Position numbers and translations under genes: made by a program
Part shown: positions 8,795 through 16,026 of the stretch, in pieces
Position numbering within the stretch: position 1 is the stretch's first letter
How the letters are laid out: the number at the start of each line of letters is the position of its first letter
Notes under the pieces: model-generated
The model's input: only the letters and a program-made list of their open reading frames with translations
The model's database searches: none
What the model was told of the DNA's origin: nothing
Assembly (NCBI RefSeq): GCF_002086485.1
Contig: NZ_MVHF01000004.1
Coordinates: 62,001-126,000, forward strand
Reading direction: 5' to 3'
Length of the DNA stretch: 64,000 nucleotides
From: Mycobacterium aquaticum
GTDB taxonomy: Bacteria; Actinomycetota; Actinomycetes; Mycobacteriales; Mycobacteriaceae

Positions 8795-9283
8795 ATGCCT
8801 GCTGGTGTGCTGGTTGTGGTTGAGAATGGTTTCGCCACGATCGATTTCGTCGACAAGGCCAAGCGTGGCCCTGCGCTGGCGAAGCTGTTCGAGATCGGGA
8901 CACCTCCCGAGGCAATCGAGAAGCTGACCAGGTCGGGACCGCGCGCCGTGTATGTGGTGCCCGAGGGCAATGCCCGCGAGGCCGGACTGCTCGACGAAGC
9001 CGACGTGGAGGACGCCGTCGTTGGCGACGTCGAAATTCCTGACGGCGACTCGGTTCCCGACACGGTGTTCGTTGAGGGTGGGCCGCTGCCGGATGGGTCT
9101 CTGCCCGTGCTGGGTACGTCCGGGGAGGATGTCCTGCCGAAGGCGTGGCCGGATGGTGAGCCGGCCGACGACTGGACCCGTTCGGAACTCGACGCTTACG
9201 CCCAGGCGGTGACGGGCATCGACACTCGTGAATTCAAGAACAAGGCCGCGGTGCTCGACGCCATCGGTAAGGCAACGGCATGA
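8795..9283 (+). CDS. Head-region protein with C-terminal HeH/Rho-N-like helix-extension-helix
   Basis: A 162-residue protein that starts two bases after the previous stop with a good Shine-Dalgarno (GGAGG). The N-terminal 60 residues form an alpha/beta module. A Gly/Pro/Asp-rich linker follows, and the last 40 residues (WTRSELDAYAQAVTGIDTRE onward) resemble the short helix-extension-helix motifs found at the C-termini of many head-tail-joining phage proteins. The function is not established. Its stop overlaps the next start (ATGA), so it is translationally coupled to the membrane-protein gene downstream. Confidence 0.55.
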   Translation: MPAGVLVVVENGFATIDFVDKAKRGPALAKLFEIGTPPEAIEKLTRSGPRAVYVVPEGNAREAGLLDEADVEDAVVGDVEIPDGDSVPDTVFVEGGPLPDGSLPVLGTSGEDVLPKAWPDGEPADDWTRSELDAYAQAVTGIDTREFKNKAAVLDAIGKATA

Positions 9284-9669
9284 CACCGCTTCCGGTCGTC
9301 CAAGGCCCCGGTGTGCTGGACCGGATTCGCGCGCTGATCCCTGAGTCGGCGCGCGAAGCCTGGTACCGCATCGCAGGTGCCACAGTCGCGTTTCTGGCCG
9401 CATTCGGCCTGCTGGAGCAACAGGAGGCGGCACTGTGGACGCAACTGGTCATTTCGGTGGTCACCCTGGTGTTCGCGCTCATCTACGCCACTTCGACGTG
9501 GCGGGTCGTGCTGTACGCCGTCACCGGTCCGCTCGGCAGCGTGCTGATGTTCTATGGACTGGTGAACGACGTCCGGTGGGCGGCGATCACCGCGTCGGTG
9601 GCGTACGCCTTTGGCATCACGACCGCCGCGGCGAAGACGGTGCAGCGAGACTCCGACTTGGTGCGATGA
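9280..9669 (+). CDS. Small phage membrane protein A (holin-like)
   Basis: A 129-residue protein with an amphipathic N-terminus and three to four hydrophobic segments: about residues 26-42, 52-68, 72-90 and 98-112. It overlaps the previous gene by four bases and the next by four, so it is part of a coupled three-gene membrane cassette. A holin or holin-like function is a possibility from size and topology, but the genes lie in the head-tail region about 25 kb from the lysins. The family is not recognised. Confidence 0.6.
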   Translation: MTPLPVVQGPGVLDRIRALIPESAREAWYRIAGATVAFLAAFGLLEQQEAALWTQLVISVVTLVFALIYATSTWRVVLYAVTGPLGSVLMFYGLVNDVRWAAITASVAYAFGITTAAAKTVQRDSDLVR

Positions 9670-10124
9670 CCGAGTCGGAGCGGGAACTGGCGAAGGCCGC
9701 CCACGACGTCGAGGTCCACGAGCAGCACCGCACCGTATTCATCGGCAGTCAGACGATGCTGCTGGCGTTGCTGGCCATCGGCTACGGGCTGATGACGTTC
9801 TGGCTGGGCCAGGATGCGTGGAGCTTCGAAGGCTACGAGGGCACCTACACCACTGCGTTGGAGGTGCCCGGCTCGCCGGAGAGTTGGGGTGCCGCGTTCC
9901 TCATCTTCGGGCTGTCGACACTGTGGGCGTTCCACAGGTCGATGTCGCGGCTGCTCGCCGTGTCACTTACGTTGCTGTCCATCCTGTTTGGCATGTTCTC
10001 CAGTTCGTTCATCGTGGATGCACTGGCCTACGATGCGCCGGAATCCTGGCCGTCCGTACTGGTCTACGGGCTGATTGCCCTAACGATGCTGATCCGCGCC
10101 AGGCTGGCGTGGGTGACACGGTGA
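9666..10124 (+). CDS. Small phage membrane protein B (four-helix)
   Basis: A 152-residue protein with a charged N-terminus (about residues 1-24) and four predicted membrane helices: about residues 28-46, 75-92, 97-118 and 127-145. Its ATG overlaps the preceding stop and its own stop overlaps the next GTG start. It is the middle member of a three-gene membrane cassette between head and tail genes. No catalytic motif is visible. It could be a holin/antiholin partner, a superinfection-exclusion protein or a virion membrane component. Confidence 0.6.
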   Translation: MTESERELAKAAHDVEVHEQHRTVFIGSQTMLLALLAIGYGLMTFWLGQDAWSFEGYEGTYTTALEVPGSPESWGAAFLIFGLSTLWAFHRSMSRLLAVSLTLLSILFGMFSSSFIVDALAYDAPESWPSVLVYGLIALTMLIRARLAWVTR

Positions 10125-10456
10125 ATTGGGAATTCCTCGGACAGTTGTTCGCAACCGGGACCGGTCTCGCGGCAGTCGCCAAGGGGCTGGCATGGCTGAA
10201 CACCAAGAGGGCGCAACGTCTTCGCGCCACCGGTGAGGCCGGCGTCGAGTACGACAAATTCATGGGCGCAGCGATGACCCGGGCCAACGAGGTCAACTCT
10301 GGCATCCGCGACGATCTCATCGTGGAGCGCCGTATCAAGAGCAACCTGATCGACCTGGTTTTCGATCTGGTTGATGCGCTGCGCAATCATGGCGCGTCGG
10401 CGCGTGAGGTGGACCCGTATCTCGATCGCCTCGACGAGATTCGCGCTGATCGGTGA
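10121..10456 (+). CDS. Small phage protein C with N-terminal membrane anchor (DUF2746-like topology)
   Basis: A 111-residue protein with one N-terminal hydrophobic helix (about residues 4-22). A long, charged, probably coiled-coil cytoplasmic region rich in Arg, Asp and Glu follows. Its GTG start overlaps the previous stop (GTGA). A single membrane helix followed by a charged helix is the layout of many small phage 'holin 2'-type or DUF2746 proteins. It completes the three-gene membrane cassette. Confidence 0.6.
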   Translation: MNWEFLGQLFATGTGLAAVAKGLAWLNTKRAQRLRATGEAGVEYDKFMGAAMTRANEVNSGIRDDLIVERRIKSNLIDLVFDLVDALRNHGASAREVDPYLDRLDEIRADR

Positions 10457-10577
10457 GTTCGTCGAGCAGCTGGTCTACCGCGCTGCTGGAGCGCACTGGC
10501 CAGCCGTCGGCGGCGCAGGCGCCCCGGTAGGCGGCGAGAACGCGGAGCTCCGCGTGGATCGTTTCGATGTCTCCCAT
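10335..10577 (-). CDS. Possible small reverse-strand gene between membrane cassette and tail protein
   Basis: An 80-codon reverse-strand frame. Its first 45 residues look protein-like (an amphipathic helix, MGDIETIHAELRVLAA, then a second helix around DQLLDELTD). The last 35 are Arg/His/Pro-rich and overlap protein C on the other strand. It is the only plausible coding content in 10457-10577. There is no clear ribosome-binding site. It may be real, shorter than drawn, or a chance frame. Confidence 0.35.
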   Translation of the reverse strand: MGDIETIHAELRVLAAYRGACAADGWPVRSSSAVDQLLDELTDQRESRRGDRDTGPPHAPTRHDCAAHQPDRKPGRSGCS

Positions 10578-10627
10578 GCAGGGTTAGACGCAGCGCCAGC
10601 ACCGGTGGTTCCACTCGGATTGCTGGT

Positions 10628-10647
10628 GCACCCACTGCTCTTACTGT
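10628..10647 (+). promoter_or_regulatory. Major tail protein promoter element P4 (GCAC-N10-TACTGT)
   Basis: GCAC (10628-10631), ten bases, TACTGT (10642-10647). It shares CTCTTACTGTTCGGCGC (10638-10654) with the capsid promoter, one mismatch in 17. The predicted start is near 10654. A leader of about 54 bases then carries AGGAGGAA before the ATG. Confidence 0.65.
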
Positions 10648-10708
10648 TCGGCGCAGCCTCGGATACCGACCGGCGCGAAGCGCCTGATAGCAGGAGGAAG
10701 GCCAGCTC

Positions 10709-11776
10709 ATGGCATTCGCAGTCGTAAAAGGACTCTCACTTCGCGCGACGAAGGTGGACCGCTGTGGCACCCCGCTGCCGGGCCTTGCGAACCGCATCGT
10801 CACCGACGGGTTCATTCGGGTCAACCTGGACCCGAACATGAAGGACGCCAACGAGCTGACGCAGGAGAACGCGGCCGGCAAGGAATGCGTGTCTGACCGC
10901 ACCCCGCCCGAGCGTCGTTGGTGGAACACCGAACTGCAGCTCTGTGGCGTCGACCCGGATCTGTGGTCGATGGTGCTTTCGTGGGCTCGGGTGCTCGATT
11001 ACGACGGCAACCCGATCGGTGTCCGCGACCGCAAGTCTGTCGATGCCGATACCGGTGTCATGTTCGAGGTCTGGACCGGTGGTGAGGGTGACGACGATTG
11101 CCCGCCCCCGACCGACGATTCGATTTTCTCCGCGGCATCGACTGGAAAGCAGTACGGCTACCTGGCGTTCGCCGGCTCCGAGTTCGTGTCGGGAGCAATC
11201 CCCGTCGAGGCCGCGGTGTCGACGTTCACCATCAGCGGCCGGACCATCGCGCCGAAGAACTGGGGTCGCGGCCCCTACAACGTCGCCGCGATCGACAGCA
11301 ACGGCACCCCAGGCCGCCTGCTGGTCCCGGCGTACAGCAAGGAAGACGACAACCACCTGCTGTTCTTCCGCACGCCCGTCGAGCCGCCCAAGCCGACCGA
11401 CGGCGCGTGCGAGCTGAACATCTCGTCGGTGTTCGCGGCGCCGAACTACTACTTCGGTGGCCCGGCGTCCGAGCCGGCCGCGGATGTCGCTCCGCCGCAG
11501 CCGATCTGCAACGGCAAGAAGTACACCGTGGCCGTCTCCGGCACCGGCAACTGGAAGGCGAAGATCGGCACCGTCCCGTCGGCGAACATCGCACACACGG
11601 CACTGGCCTCCGCTGTGCAGTCGGCGATCGAGGCACTGTCCAACGTCGAGGTCGGCCAAGTGCAGGTGGTCGGTACTGCGGGGAACTACACCGTCACGCT
11701 GGATCCGTCGCTGCCTGCGCTGACCGCGGACAGCACGGGCCTGACCGGCGGCACTGTGACCGTCACGCCCCTGTAG
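10709..11776 (+). CDS. Major tail protein (tail tube) with C-terminal decoration domain
   Basis: A 355-residue protein with a strong Shine-Dalgarno (AGGAGGAA). The first 265 residues look like an actinophage tail-tube protein: an N-terminal strand-rich region, WWNTELQLCGVDPDLWSMV, then a long beta-rich core. Residues about 267-355 form a separate domain that is similar to the C-terminus of the major capsid protein. It runs from a Cys-Asn-Gly through YTVAVSG, ASAVQSAIEALSNV and YTVTLDPSLPAL to the ending GLTGGTVTVTPL. Such added domains are usually displayed on the outside of the tail tube. The gene has its own promoter and a hairpin after it. Confidence 0.88.
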   Translation: MAFAVVKGLSLRATKVDRCGTPLPGLANRIVTDGFIRVNLDPNMKDANELTQENAAGKECVSDRTPPERRWWNTELQLCGVDPDLWSMVLSWARVLDYDGNPIGVRDRKSVDADTGVMFEVWTGGEGDDDCPPPTDDSIFSAASTGKQYGYLAFAGSEFVSGAIPVEAAVSTFTISGRTIAPKNWGRGPYNVAAIDSNGTPGRLLVPAYSKEDDNHLLFFRTPVEPPKPTDGACELNISSVFAAPNYYFGGPASEPAADVAPPQPICNGKKYTVAVSGTGNWKAKIGTVPSANIAHTALASAVQSAIEALSNVEVGQVQVVGTAGNYTVTLDPSLPALTADSTGLTGGTVTVTPL

Positions 11777-11790
11777 GCAGTTCTGGTCGT

Positions 11791-11822
11791 GGGTGGCACT
11801 CACTGCTTTGGGGGTGCCACCC
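11791..11822 (+). terminator. Hairpin after the major tail protein gene
   Basis: A 9-bp stem (GGGTGGCAC, 11791-11799, with GTGCCACCC, 11814-11822) and a 14-base loop, 14 bases after the stop codon. It is the third hairpin of this kind in the structural region. Confidence 0.65.
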
Positions 11823-11865
11823 GCCCAGGGTCTTTCACCTTCCCCACGGTTGATCGGAGCGCCGC

Positions 11866-13356
11866 GTGACTTTCACCCCGAAGACTTGGCATGACAGCCC
11901 GGACAGGTCGACGCCGATCACCGCTGCTGAGCTGAATCGGATCGAGCAAGGTGTTGGCGACGCTTTTATGGAGCTGACGTCGTTCGTGAACGTCAAAGCC
12001 CGGGCGTACGGGGCAAAGGGTGACGGCACCACCGACGACACAACGGCGCTCAACAACGCCAAGGCTGCGGCCGTAGCAGCGGGCCTGCCGCTGTACATCC
12101 CGAAGGGCACCTACAAGATCACCAGCACGCTGGACTGGATGGTCAACGACCTTGTGGTGGTCACCGATGGATCGCGGCTGTCGCAGATCCTGCAGGCCAC
12201 GAACAACATTCCAGTGGTGAAGGTCGCAGGCGAGCATCAGCACATCGGTGGTCTCGGTCTCCGGTTCGCGTCGCAACAGACCAGCGCCCAGACCTCCGGG
12301 ATCGGTATGGCGTTCGGTGACGACGCCGTCGGCTCGTGCTTCGCCTCGCAGTTCTACGACCTGCGGTTCGTGAACTGTGCCATTCCGATGGCGATGAACC
12401 CGGCGATCAATACAGTGGCTGGCCTGTTCTCGAGCCAGTTCTTTGGTATGGACATTACGTCCTACAGCATTTCTGCGATTGACTTCACCGGCGGCAATGA
12501 TGTCGGTGCGTACGCGACCGGATGCGTCTTCAACAACACGTACCTCGGCAACAGTTCCGACGGCACCGCATGCTCGTCGTATGCGATCCGGCTGCGTGAT
12601 TGGGACGAGGTGGTCTTCAACCAGCTGAATATCGAGCACGGAACCGTCAACACCACAGATGTTTTCGGTCTGATCCGGGTGAACAACCTCGTGGTCAACG
12701 ATCTGCATTTCGAGAAGATCACCTCCAGCTTTAACGGCGCGGCCCTGATGTACCTGTCGAACTCGCGGGCCGTGATCAACTCCGGGACGGCGCGTTTCAA
12801 CACGTTTTCGGGGTCTGCGTCGAATCCGGTGTTCCGCATGTTCGGCACGTCGAAACTCGTCGTCAACAACTGGGTGGACAACTCCAACACTCGCACCACT
12901 CCGTCGCGGCCCGCGATCGACTTCGGTTCTGCTACCAACAGTTCCGCGCTGATCAACCACATGGATCTCGGACAGACCACGGCGCGCCGGACCGGCGGCG
13001 ACTCGACCGACGCGGCGATCTTCCACGATGAGATCGCGACGCGCGCACCGCGCACCGCGTCCGTCGCGTCCAGCGCTACCCCGTCGATCAACTGCGACAC
13101 CACCGATCAGCTGAACCTCACCGCGCTGGCTGTGCCAATCACCGGCATCACGGTCACCGGAACCCCGCGGGACGGACAAGAACTGACGATTCGGTTCAAG
13201 GACAACGGCACCGCGCAGGCCATCACGCACGGAGCCAGTTTCGTCGGAACACTGCTCACCACCACCGTTGCAGGAAAGACCCACGTGTGCACGTACCGGT
13301 ACGACGCGGCGGCCGCCAAGTGGGCAGGGACCATCGCGAACACGGCTGGCTACTGA
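11866..13356 (+). CDS. Pectate-lyase-fold (right-handed beta-helix) spike-like protein
   Basis: A 496-residue protein. After a short N-terminal segment (WHDSPDRSTPITAAELNRIE, common in phage tail/neck appendages) comes the pectate-lyase-3 signature. This is a Ala-Tyr-Gly-Ala-x-Gly-Asp-Gly-x-x-Asp-Asp turn near residue 50, then the IPKGTYKI strand near residue 80. The next 270 residues are rich in Asn, Ser and Val, as in beta-helix rungs. Residues about 385-496 form a separate beta-rich C-terminal module. These folds are usually glycan-binding or glycan-cleaving tailspikes. Its location between the tail tube and head-tail connector genes is unusual. The GTG start has a weak GGAG. Enzymatic activity is not established. 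Confidence 0.72.
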   Translation: MTFTPKTWHDSPDRSTPITAAELNRIEQGVGDAFMELTSFVNVKARAYGAKGDGTTDDTTALNNAKAAAVAAGLPLYIPKGTYKITSTLDWMVNDLVVVTDGSRLSQILQATNNIPVVKVAGEHQHIGGLGLRFASQQTSAQTSGIGMAFGDDAVGSCFASQFYDLRFVNCAIPMAMNPAINTVAGLFSSQFFGMDITSYSISAIDFTGGNDVGAYATGCVFNNTYLGNSSDGTACSSYAIRLRDWDEVVFNQLNIEHGTVNTTDVFGLIRVNNLVVNDLHFEKITSSFNGAALMYLSNSRAVINSGTARFNTFSGSASNPVFRMFGTSKLVVNNWVDNSNTRTTPSRPAIDFGSATNSSALINHMDLGQTTARRTGGDSTDAAIFHDEIATRAPRTASVASSATPSINCDTTDQLNLTALAVPITGITVTGTPRDGQELTIRFKDNGTAQAITHGASFVGTLLTTTVAGKTHVCTYRYDAAAAKWAGTIANTAGY

Positions 13357-13357
13357 C

Positions 13358-14116
13358 ATGCCCTTTGTCTGGCCGATCGACCGCACCTGCTTGCCAGAGC
13401 TTCCGGTGCTGCCGGACACCCCGACCGCCGACGAGCAAGCCGCCTACGACGTCGCGCTGGCACAACGCAACGGCGCCGAAGACCTGGCGGTGCAGGTGCT
13501 GTGGGCGTTGTCCGGACGGCAGTTCGGTGTGTGGGAAACGACCGTGCGGCCCTGCCCGATCAACGTGAGCCTTTCCGGATACGAAATGCCCTGGGCGCAA
13601 CCGTTTGTCTTGACCCTCGACGAGGGCCATTGGTTCAACTGGCCGTGCGGCTGCATCGGAAGCTGCACACTCAGCGGGCCCCGCGTGGTGCACCTGCCCG
13701 GACCGGTCGACGAGATCACCGCGGTGACCATTGACGGCGTGGCTCTCGACCCTAGTGAGTACCAGCTGGAGGGAAACGTCCTGTACCGCAAGGGCGCATC
13801 GTGGCCACGTCAAGACCTCGGCCGGCCCCTGGGCGAGTCCAGCACGTGGTCGGTGACCTACACGCGCGGTAACCCCGTCCCGGCGGGTGTCGACCGCCTC
13901 GGTGGCCTGCTGGCCAAGGAATTCCTGGCCGCGTGCGGTGGCGGGAAATGCCGACTGCCCCGCAATGTTCGCAATGTGTCGCGCCAGGGGGTCACCTACG
14001 AGGTGTACGACCCGCGCGACATCTACGCCAACGGCAAGACAGGTCTGGCCGAGGTTGACCTGTGGTTGGCCGCGGTGAACCCGAACCGTCTGGCCGAGGC
14101 CCCGGAGGTGCTGTGA
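13358..14116 (+). CDS. Head-to-tail adaptor / connector protein
   Basis: A 252-residue protein starting two bases after the spike gene. The N-terminus is helical (residues 20-50, an alanine/glutamate-rich helix ending in VLWALSGRQFG). It is followed by cysteine-containing strands (WPCGCIGSC) and a C-terminal helix with YTRGNPVPAGVDRLGGLLAKEFL. The leading helix, internal strands and this C-terminal region match the actinophage head-to-tail connector family that binds beneath the portal. The stop overlaps the next GTG start. The cysteine-rich loop could bind metal or form disulfides. Confidence 0.7.
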   Translation: MPFVWPIDRTCLPELPVLPDTPTADEQAAYDVALAQRNGAEDLAVQVLWALSGRQFGVWETTVRPCPINVSLSGYEMPWAQPFVLTLDEGHWFNWPCGCIGSCTLSGPRVVHLPGPVDEITAVTIDGVALDPSEYQLEGNVLYRKGASWPRQDLGRPLGESSTWSVTYTRGNPVPAGVDRLGGLLAKEFLAACGGGKCRLPRNVRNVSRQGVTYEVYDPRDIYANGKTGLAEVDLWLAAVNPNRLAEAPEVL

Positions 14117-14643
14117 GCAGCCCACAGTGTGTCGACCCGGCAGTGGAGGTCATCGCCGCCTTCACCAAGGGATTGCGGCAGGGATTCGACCCCGCGGGAC
14201 CGTGCCCACCCGACGGCGGCGGCAGCGCCACAGTGCGGTTCTTCGCAGGCGACGGCGCGCTCCCCGCGTGGAACGCTGGCGACGACTGCGATGCACCGTT
14301 CCTGTGGGTGCGGGCCGCGCACCGGTACCACTCGCTACCCCGGACATTTCCGGATCCATTCACAGGGAACGCGGCTGACTGCACCGTCCAGCCGATCCGC
14401 GTGCTGGCCGTGGAGATCGGCGTCGGCCGGTGCACCACGATGGACGCCGAACCCGACTGGGACACCCTCGACGACGAGGCAATCATGAGCCTCGACGACT
14501 CGTGGCGCATCGAACAGACGTTGCAGGCCGTCACCCGACGTCTACGCGGCCCGGACCGTGCAGTGGCCACCGATACCGTGGCGCCGTACGGGCCGGCCGG
14601 CGGCATCATCGCGTGGACCGGAATGGCCTACGTCCAACTCTGA
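14113..14643 (+). CDS. Head-to-tail connector / tail terminator-type protein
   Basis: A 176-residue protein translationally coupled to the adaptor (GTGA overlap). It contains several cysteines (positions about 6, 31, 59, 89 and 104). Its alpha/beta layout has a C-terminal strand pair ending GGIIAWTGMAYVQL, as in tail-terminator or stopper proteins that cap the tail. The identity rests mainly on position between adaptor and the gp10-like gene. Confidence 0.55.
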   Translation: MSSPQCVDPAVEVIAAFTKGLRQGFDPAGPCPPDGGGSATVRFFAGDGALPAWNAGDDCDAPFLWVRAAHRYHSLPRTFPDPFTGNAADCTVQPIRVLAVEIGVGRCTTMDAEPDWDTLDDEAIMSLDDSWRIEQTLQAVTRRLRGPDRAVATDTVAPYGPAGGIIAWTGMAYVQL

Positions 14644-14656
14644 GAGAGGTTGTGCT

Positions 14657-15004
14657 GTGGCGCATCACGTGACTATCGAAGGCAGTGTTACCCCGACTGA
14701 TTGGCTGCCCCGCGGTGTGCGACGCACCGTCGAGGTGACCGAAGACATCCGCAAGCTCGTGGCGATCGGCGGCGCCATCGTGGTGGCGGGCGACCTTGAT
14801 GAGCCCGACACCGTGGCCTACGGCGACGAGGAAGCCCCGGAGCCTGCCGACCACACCGGTGTGACGGAAAGCGATCCCAGCGGCGTGACACCGCTGCCGA
14901 CTGGCGATTTCGCGCCAGTAACCGAGCCGTCGATCGACGAGCCGGCCGCCGAGGATGAGCCGAAGGCCCGCCGGTCGCGCCGGCCGTCCAATGGCGACGG
15001 TTAG
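14657..15004 (+). CDS. Small head-tail region protein
   Basis: A 115-residue protein with a folded N-terminal half (about residues 1-50, strands and an IRKLVAIGGAIVVAG segment). The C-terminal half is acidic, proline-rich, probably disordered, and ends in a short basic tail. The GTG start has GAGAGG upstream. It overlaps the next gene by 14 bases. Its family is not recognised, though small proteins of this layout occur among actinophage head-tail connectors. Confidence 0.55.
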   Translation: MAHHVTIEGSVTPTDWLPRGVRRTVEVTEDIRKLVAIGGAIVVAGDLDEPDTVAYGDEEAPEPADHTGVTESDPSGVTPLPTGDFAPVTEPSIDEPAAEDEPKARRSRRPSNGDG

Positions 15005-15395
15005 AGCGCACGTCGAGCTCGATGAACGCGAGCTCAACGACCAGGTGCGGACGTTCGAGCGGCGCCGTATGGCGTCGCTGCAGCGGCGTATCGCCAACCA
15101 GGCGCGCGCTGACGTCCCGGTCGACACCGGGCACCTGGGGCAGACGATCGGTGAGGGGCAGATCCGTTTCACCGGGCCCCGCACCGTGAATGGCAGTGTC
15201 CACGCCCTGGCGAAATACGCGGCCCCGGTCCACGAGGGCAGCCGACCGCACCTGATCCGGCCCCGCAACGCGCAGGCGCTGCGATTCCAGATCGGTGGCC
15301 GCACCGTGTTCGCGAAGCTGGTACGTCACCCGGGCACGAAGGCACGGCCGTTCCTGCGTAATGCTGGGCTGCGCATCGCATCCCGCGAACGCTGA
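14991..15395 (+). CDS. HK97 gp10-like tail-completion protein
   Basis: A 134-residue basic protein resembling the HK97-gp10 / minor capsid family. It has an N-terminal strand, a long basic helix, then DVPVDTGHLGQTIG. This is the VDTGxL motif that marks the family, followed by strands with YAAPVHEG and a C-terminal PFLRNAGLR. These proteins complete the head-tail joint or tail end. I use the ATG at 14991, inside the 3' end of the previous gene; the next gene has its own promoter. Confidence 0.78.
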   Translation: MATVRAHVELDERELNDQVRTFERRRMASLQRRIANQARADVPVDTGHLGQTIGEGQIRFTGPRTVNGSVHALAKYAAPVHEGSRPHLIRPRNAQALRFQIGGRTVFAKLVRHPGTKARPFLRNAGLRIASRER

Positions 15396-15404
15396 CACGG
15401 GTTT

Positions 15405-15431
15405 GCACCACGCCGCAGCACCATGCTCGGC
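15405..15431 (+). promoter_or_regulatory. Leaderless late promoter element P5 (GCAC-N10-CACCAT)
   Basis: GCAC (15405-15408), ten bases, CACCAT (15419-15424), seven bases, ATG at 15432. No Shine-Dalgarno is present. A nearer ATG at 15423 falls inside the hexamer, so this site decides the start codon. Confidence 0.6.
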
Positions 15432-16001
15432 ATGCCTACCTATGCCTCGGATGGAACTGAACTGACCGACACCGTTGTCCCGGCCGCGTCGCCTGTCGTT
15501 GAGCAGGACGTCGCCGTCGTTGTCGACCCCGAACCCGAAGTCGTCGTTGAGCCGGAACCGCTGCCGTCGGAGCTTCACGCCGTCGACGAGGCCACCGTTC
15601 ACGACGCCGAAGTGGTCGTGGTCGACGACGAACCCGCAGCCGACGGGAAGTGGGTGCACCAGTCCGAATGGAACTACGACTGGCTCAACTACAACGGCGA
15701 CATGCTGGCCTTCCGTGTGCCACACCAGAACGCGCTCACCGCGCTGTTCCAAGCTGGCCAGCAGTGCAGTCCAGAATTCCAGGCCGACCTCACGGTGAAG
15801 TTCGTCAAGCGGCACATCTCGCAGGAGAGCATCGAGCGGGTCCTCGAGCGCATGTCAGACCCCGACGACGAGGCTTACACCAGCGTGGTGGGCGGCGTGT
15901 GGGGTGACTTGCTCAAGAGAATCGCGGAGATCGGCGGCAAGCGCGCCGTGAAGGACGCTGAGGCGCTGCTGGCGGTGCAGAGCGGGAAAGCCAAGGCGTA
16001 G
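15432..16001 (+). CDS. Tail-assembly-chaperone-like protein
   Basis: A 189-residue protein just before the tape measure gene, the classical place of the tail assembly chaperone. Residues 1-75 are Val/Glu/Pro-rich and probably disordered. The folded part contains FVKRHISQESIERVLERM (about residues 125-142) and a short basic helix at the end. Tail chaperones of long-tailed phages normally make a second product by frameshifting. Here only 25 bases separate the stop from the tape measure start, and no continuing frame is visible. The stop codon overlaps the next promoter element. Confidence 0.68.
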   Translation: MPTYASDGTELTDTVVPAASPVVEQDVAVVVDPEPEVVVEPEPLPSELHAVDEATVHDAEVVVVDDEPAADGKWVHQSEWNYDWLNYNGDMLAFRVPHQNALTALFQAGQQCSPEFQADLTVKFVKRHISQESIERVLERMSDPDDEAYTSVVGGVWGDLLKRIAEIGGKRAVKDAEALLAVQSGKAKA

Positions 16002-16026
16002 CACCCTGTCTCGCTAGCTTGACCCG
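16001..16026 (+). promoter_or_regulatory. Leaderless tape-measure promoter element P6 (GCAC-N10-TAGCTT)
   Basis: GCAC (16001-16004), ten bases, TAGCTT (16015-16020), six bases, GTG at 16027. It fills the entire gap between the chaperone stop and the tape-measure start. There is no ribosome-binding site. Confidence 0.65.

Noticed and set aside
11835..11868. An eleventh late promoter before the beta-helix gene (TTTCAC-N10-GTTGAT)
   Set aside because: The hexamer lacks the essential A at position 2 and the gap to the start is 11 bases; a GGAG ribosome-binding site is present instead.
15978..16001. CGGGAAAG near the end of the chaperone gene as a -1 frameshift site
   Set aside because: The shifted frame does not continue into any sizable product; the tape measure starts 25 bases later from its own promoter element.
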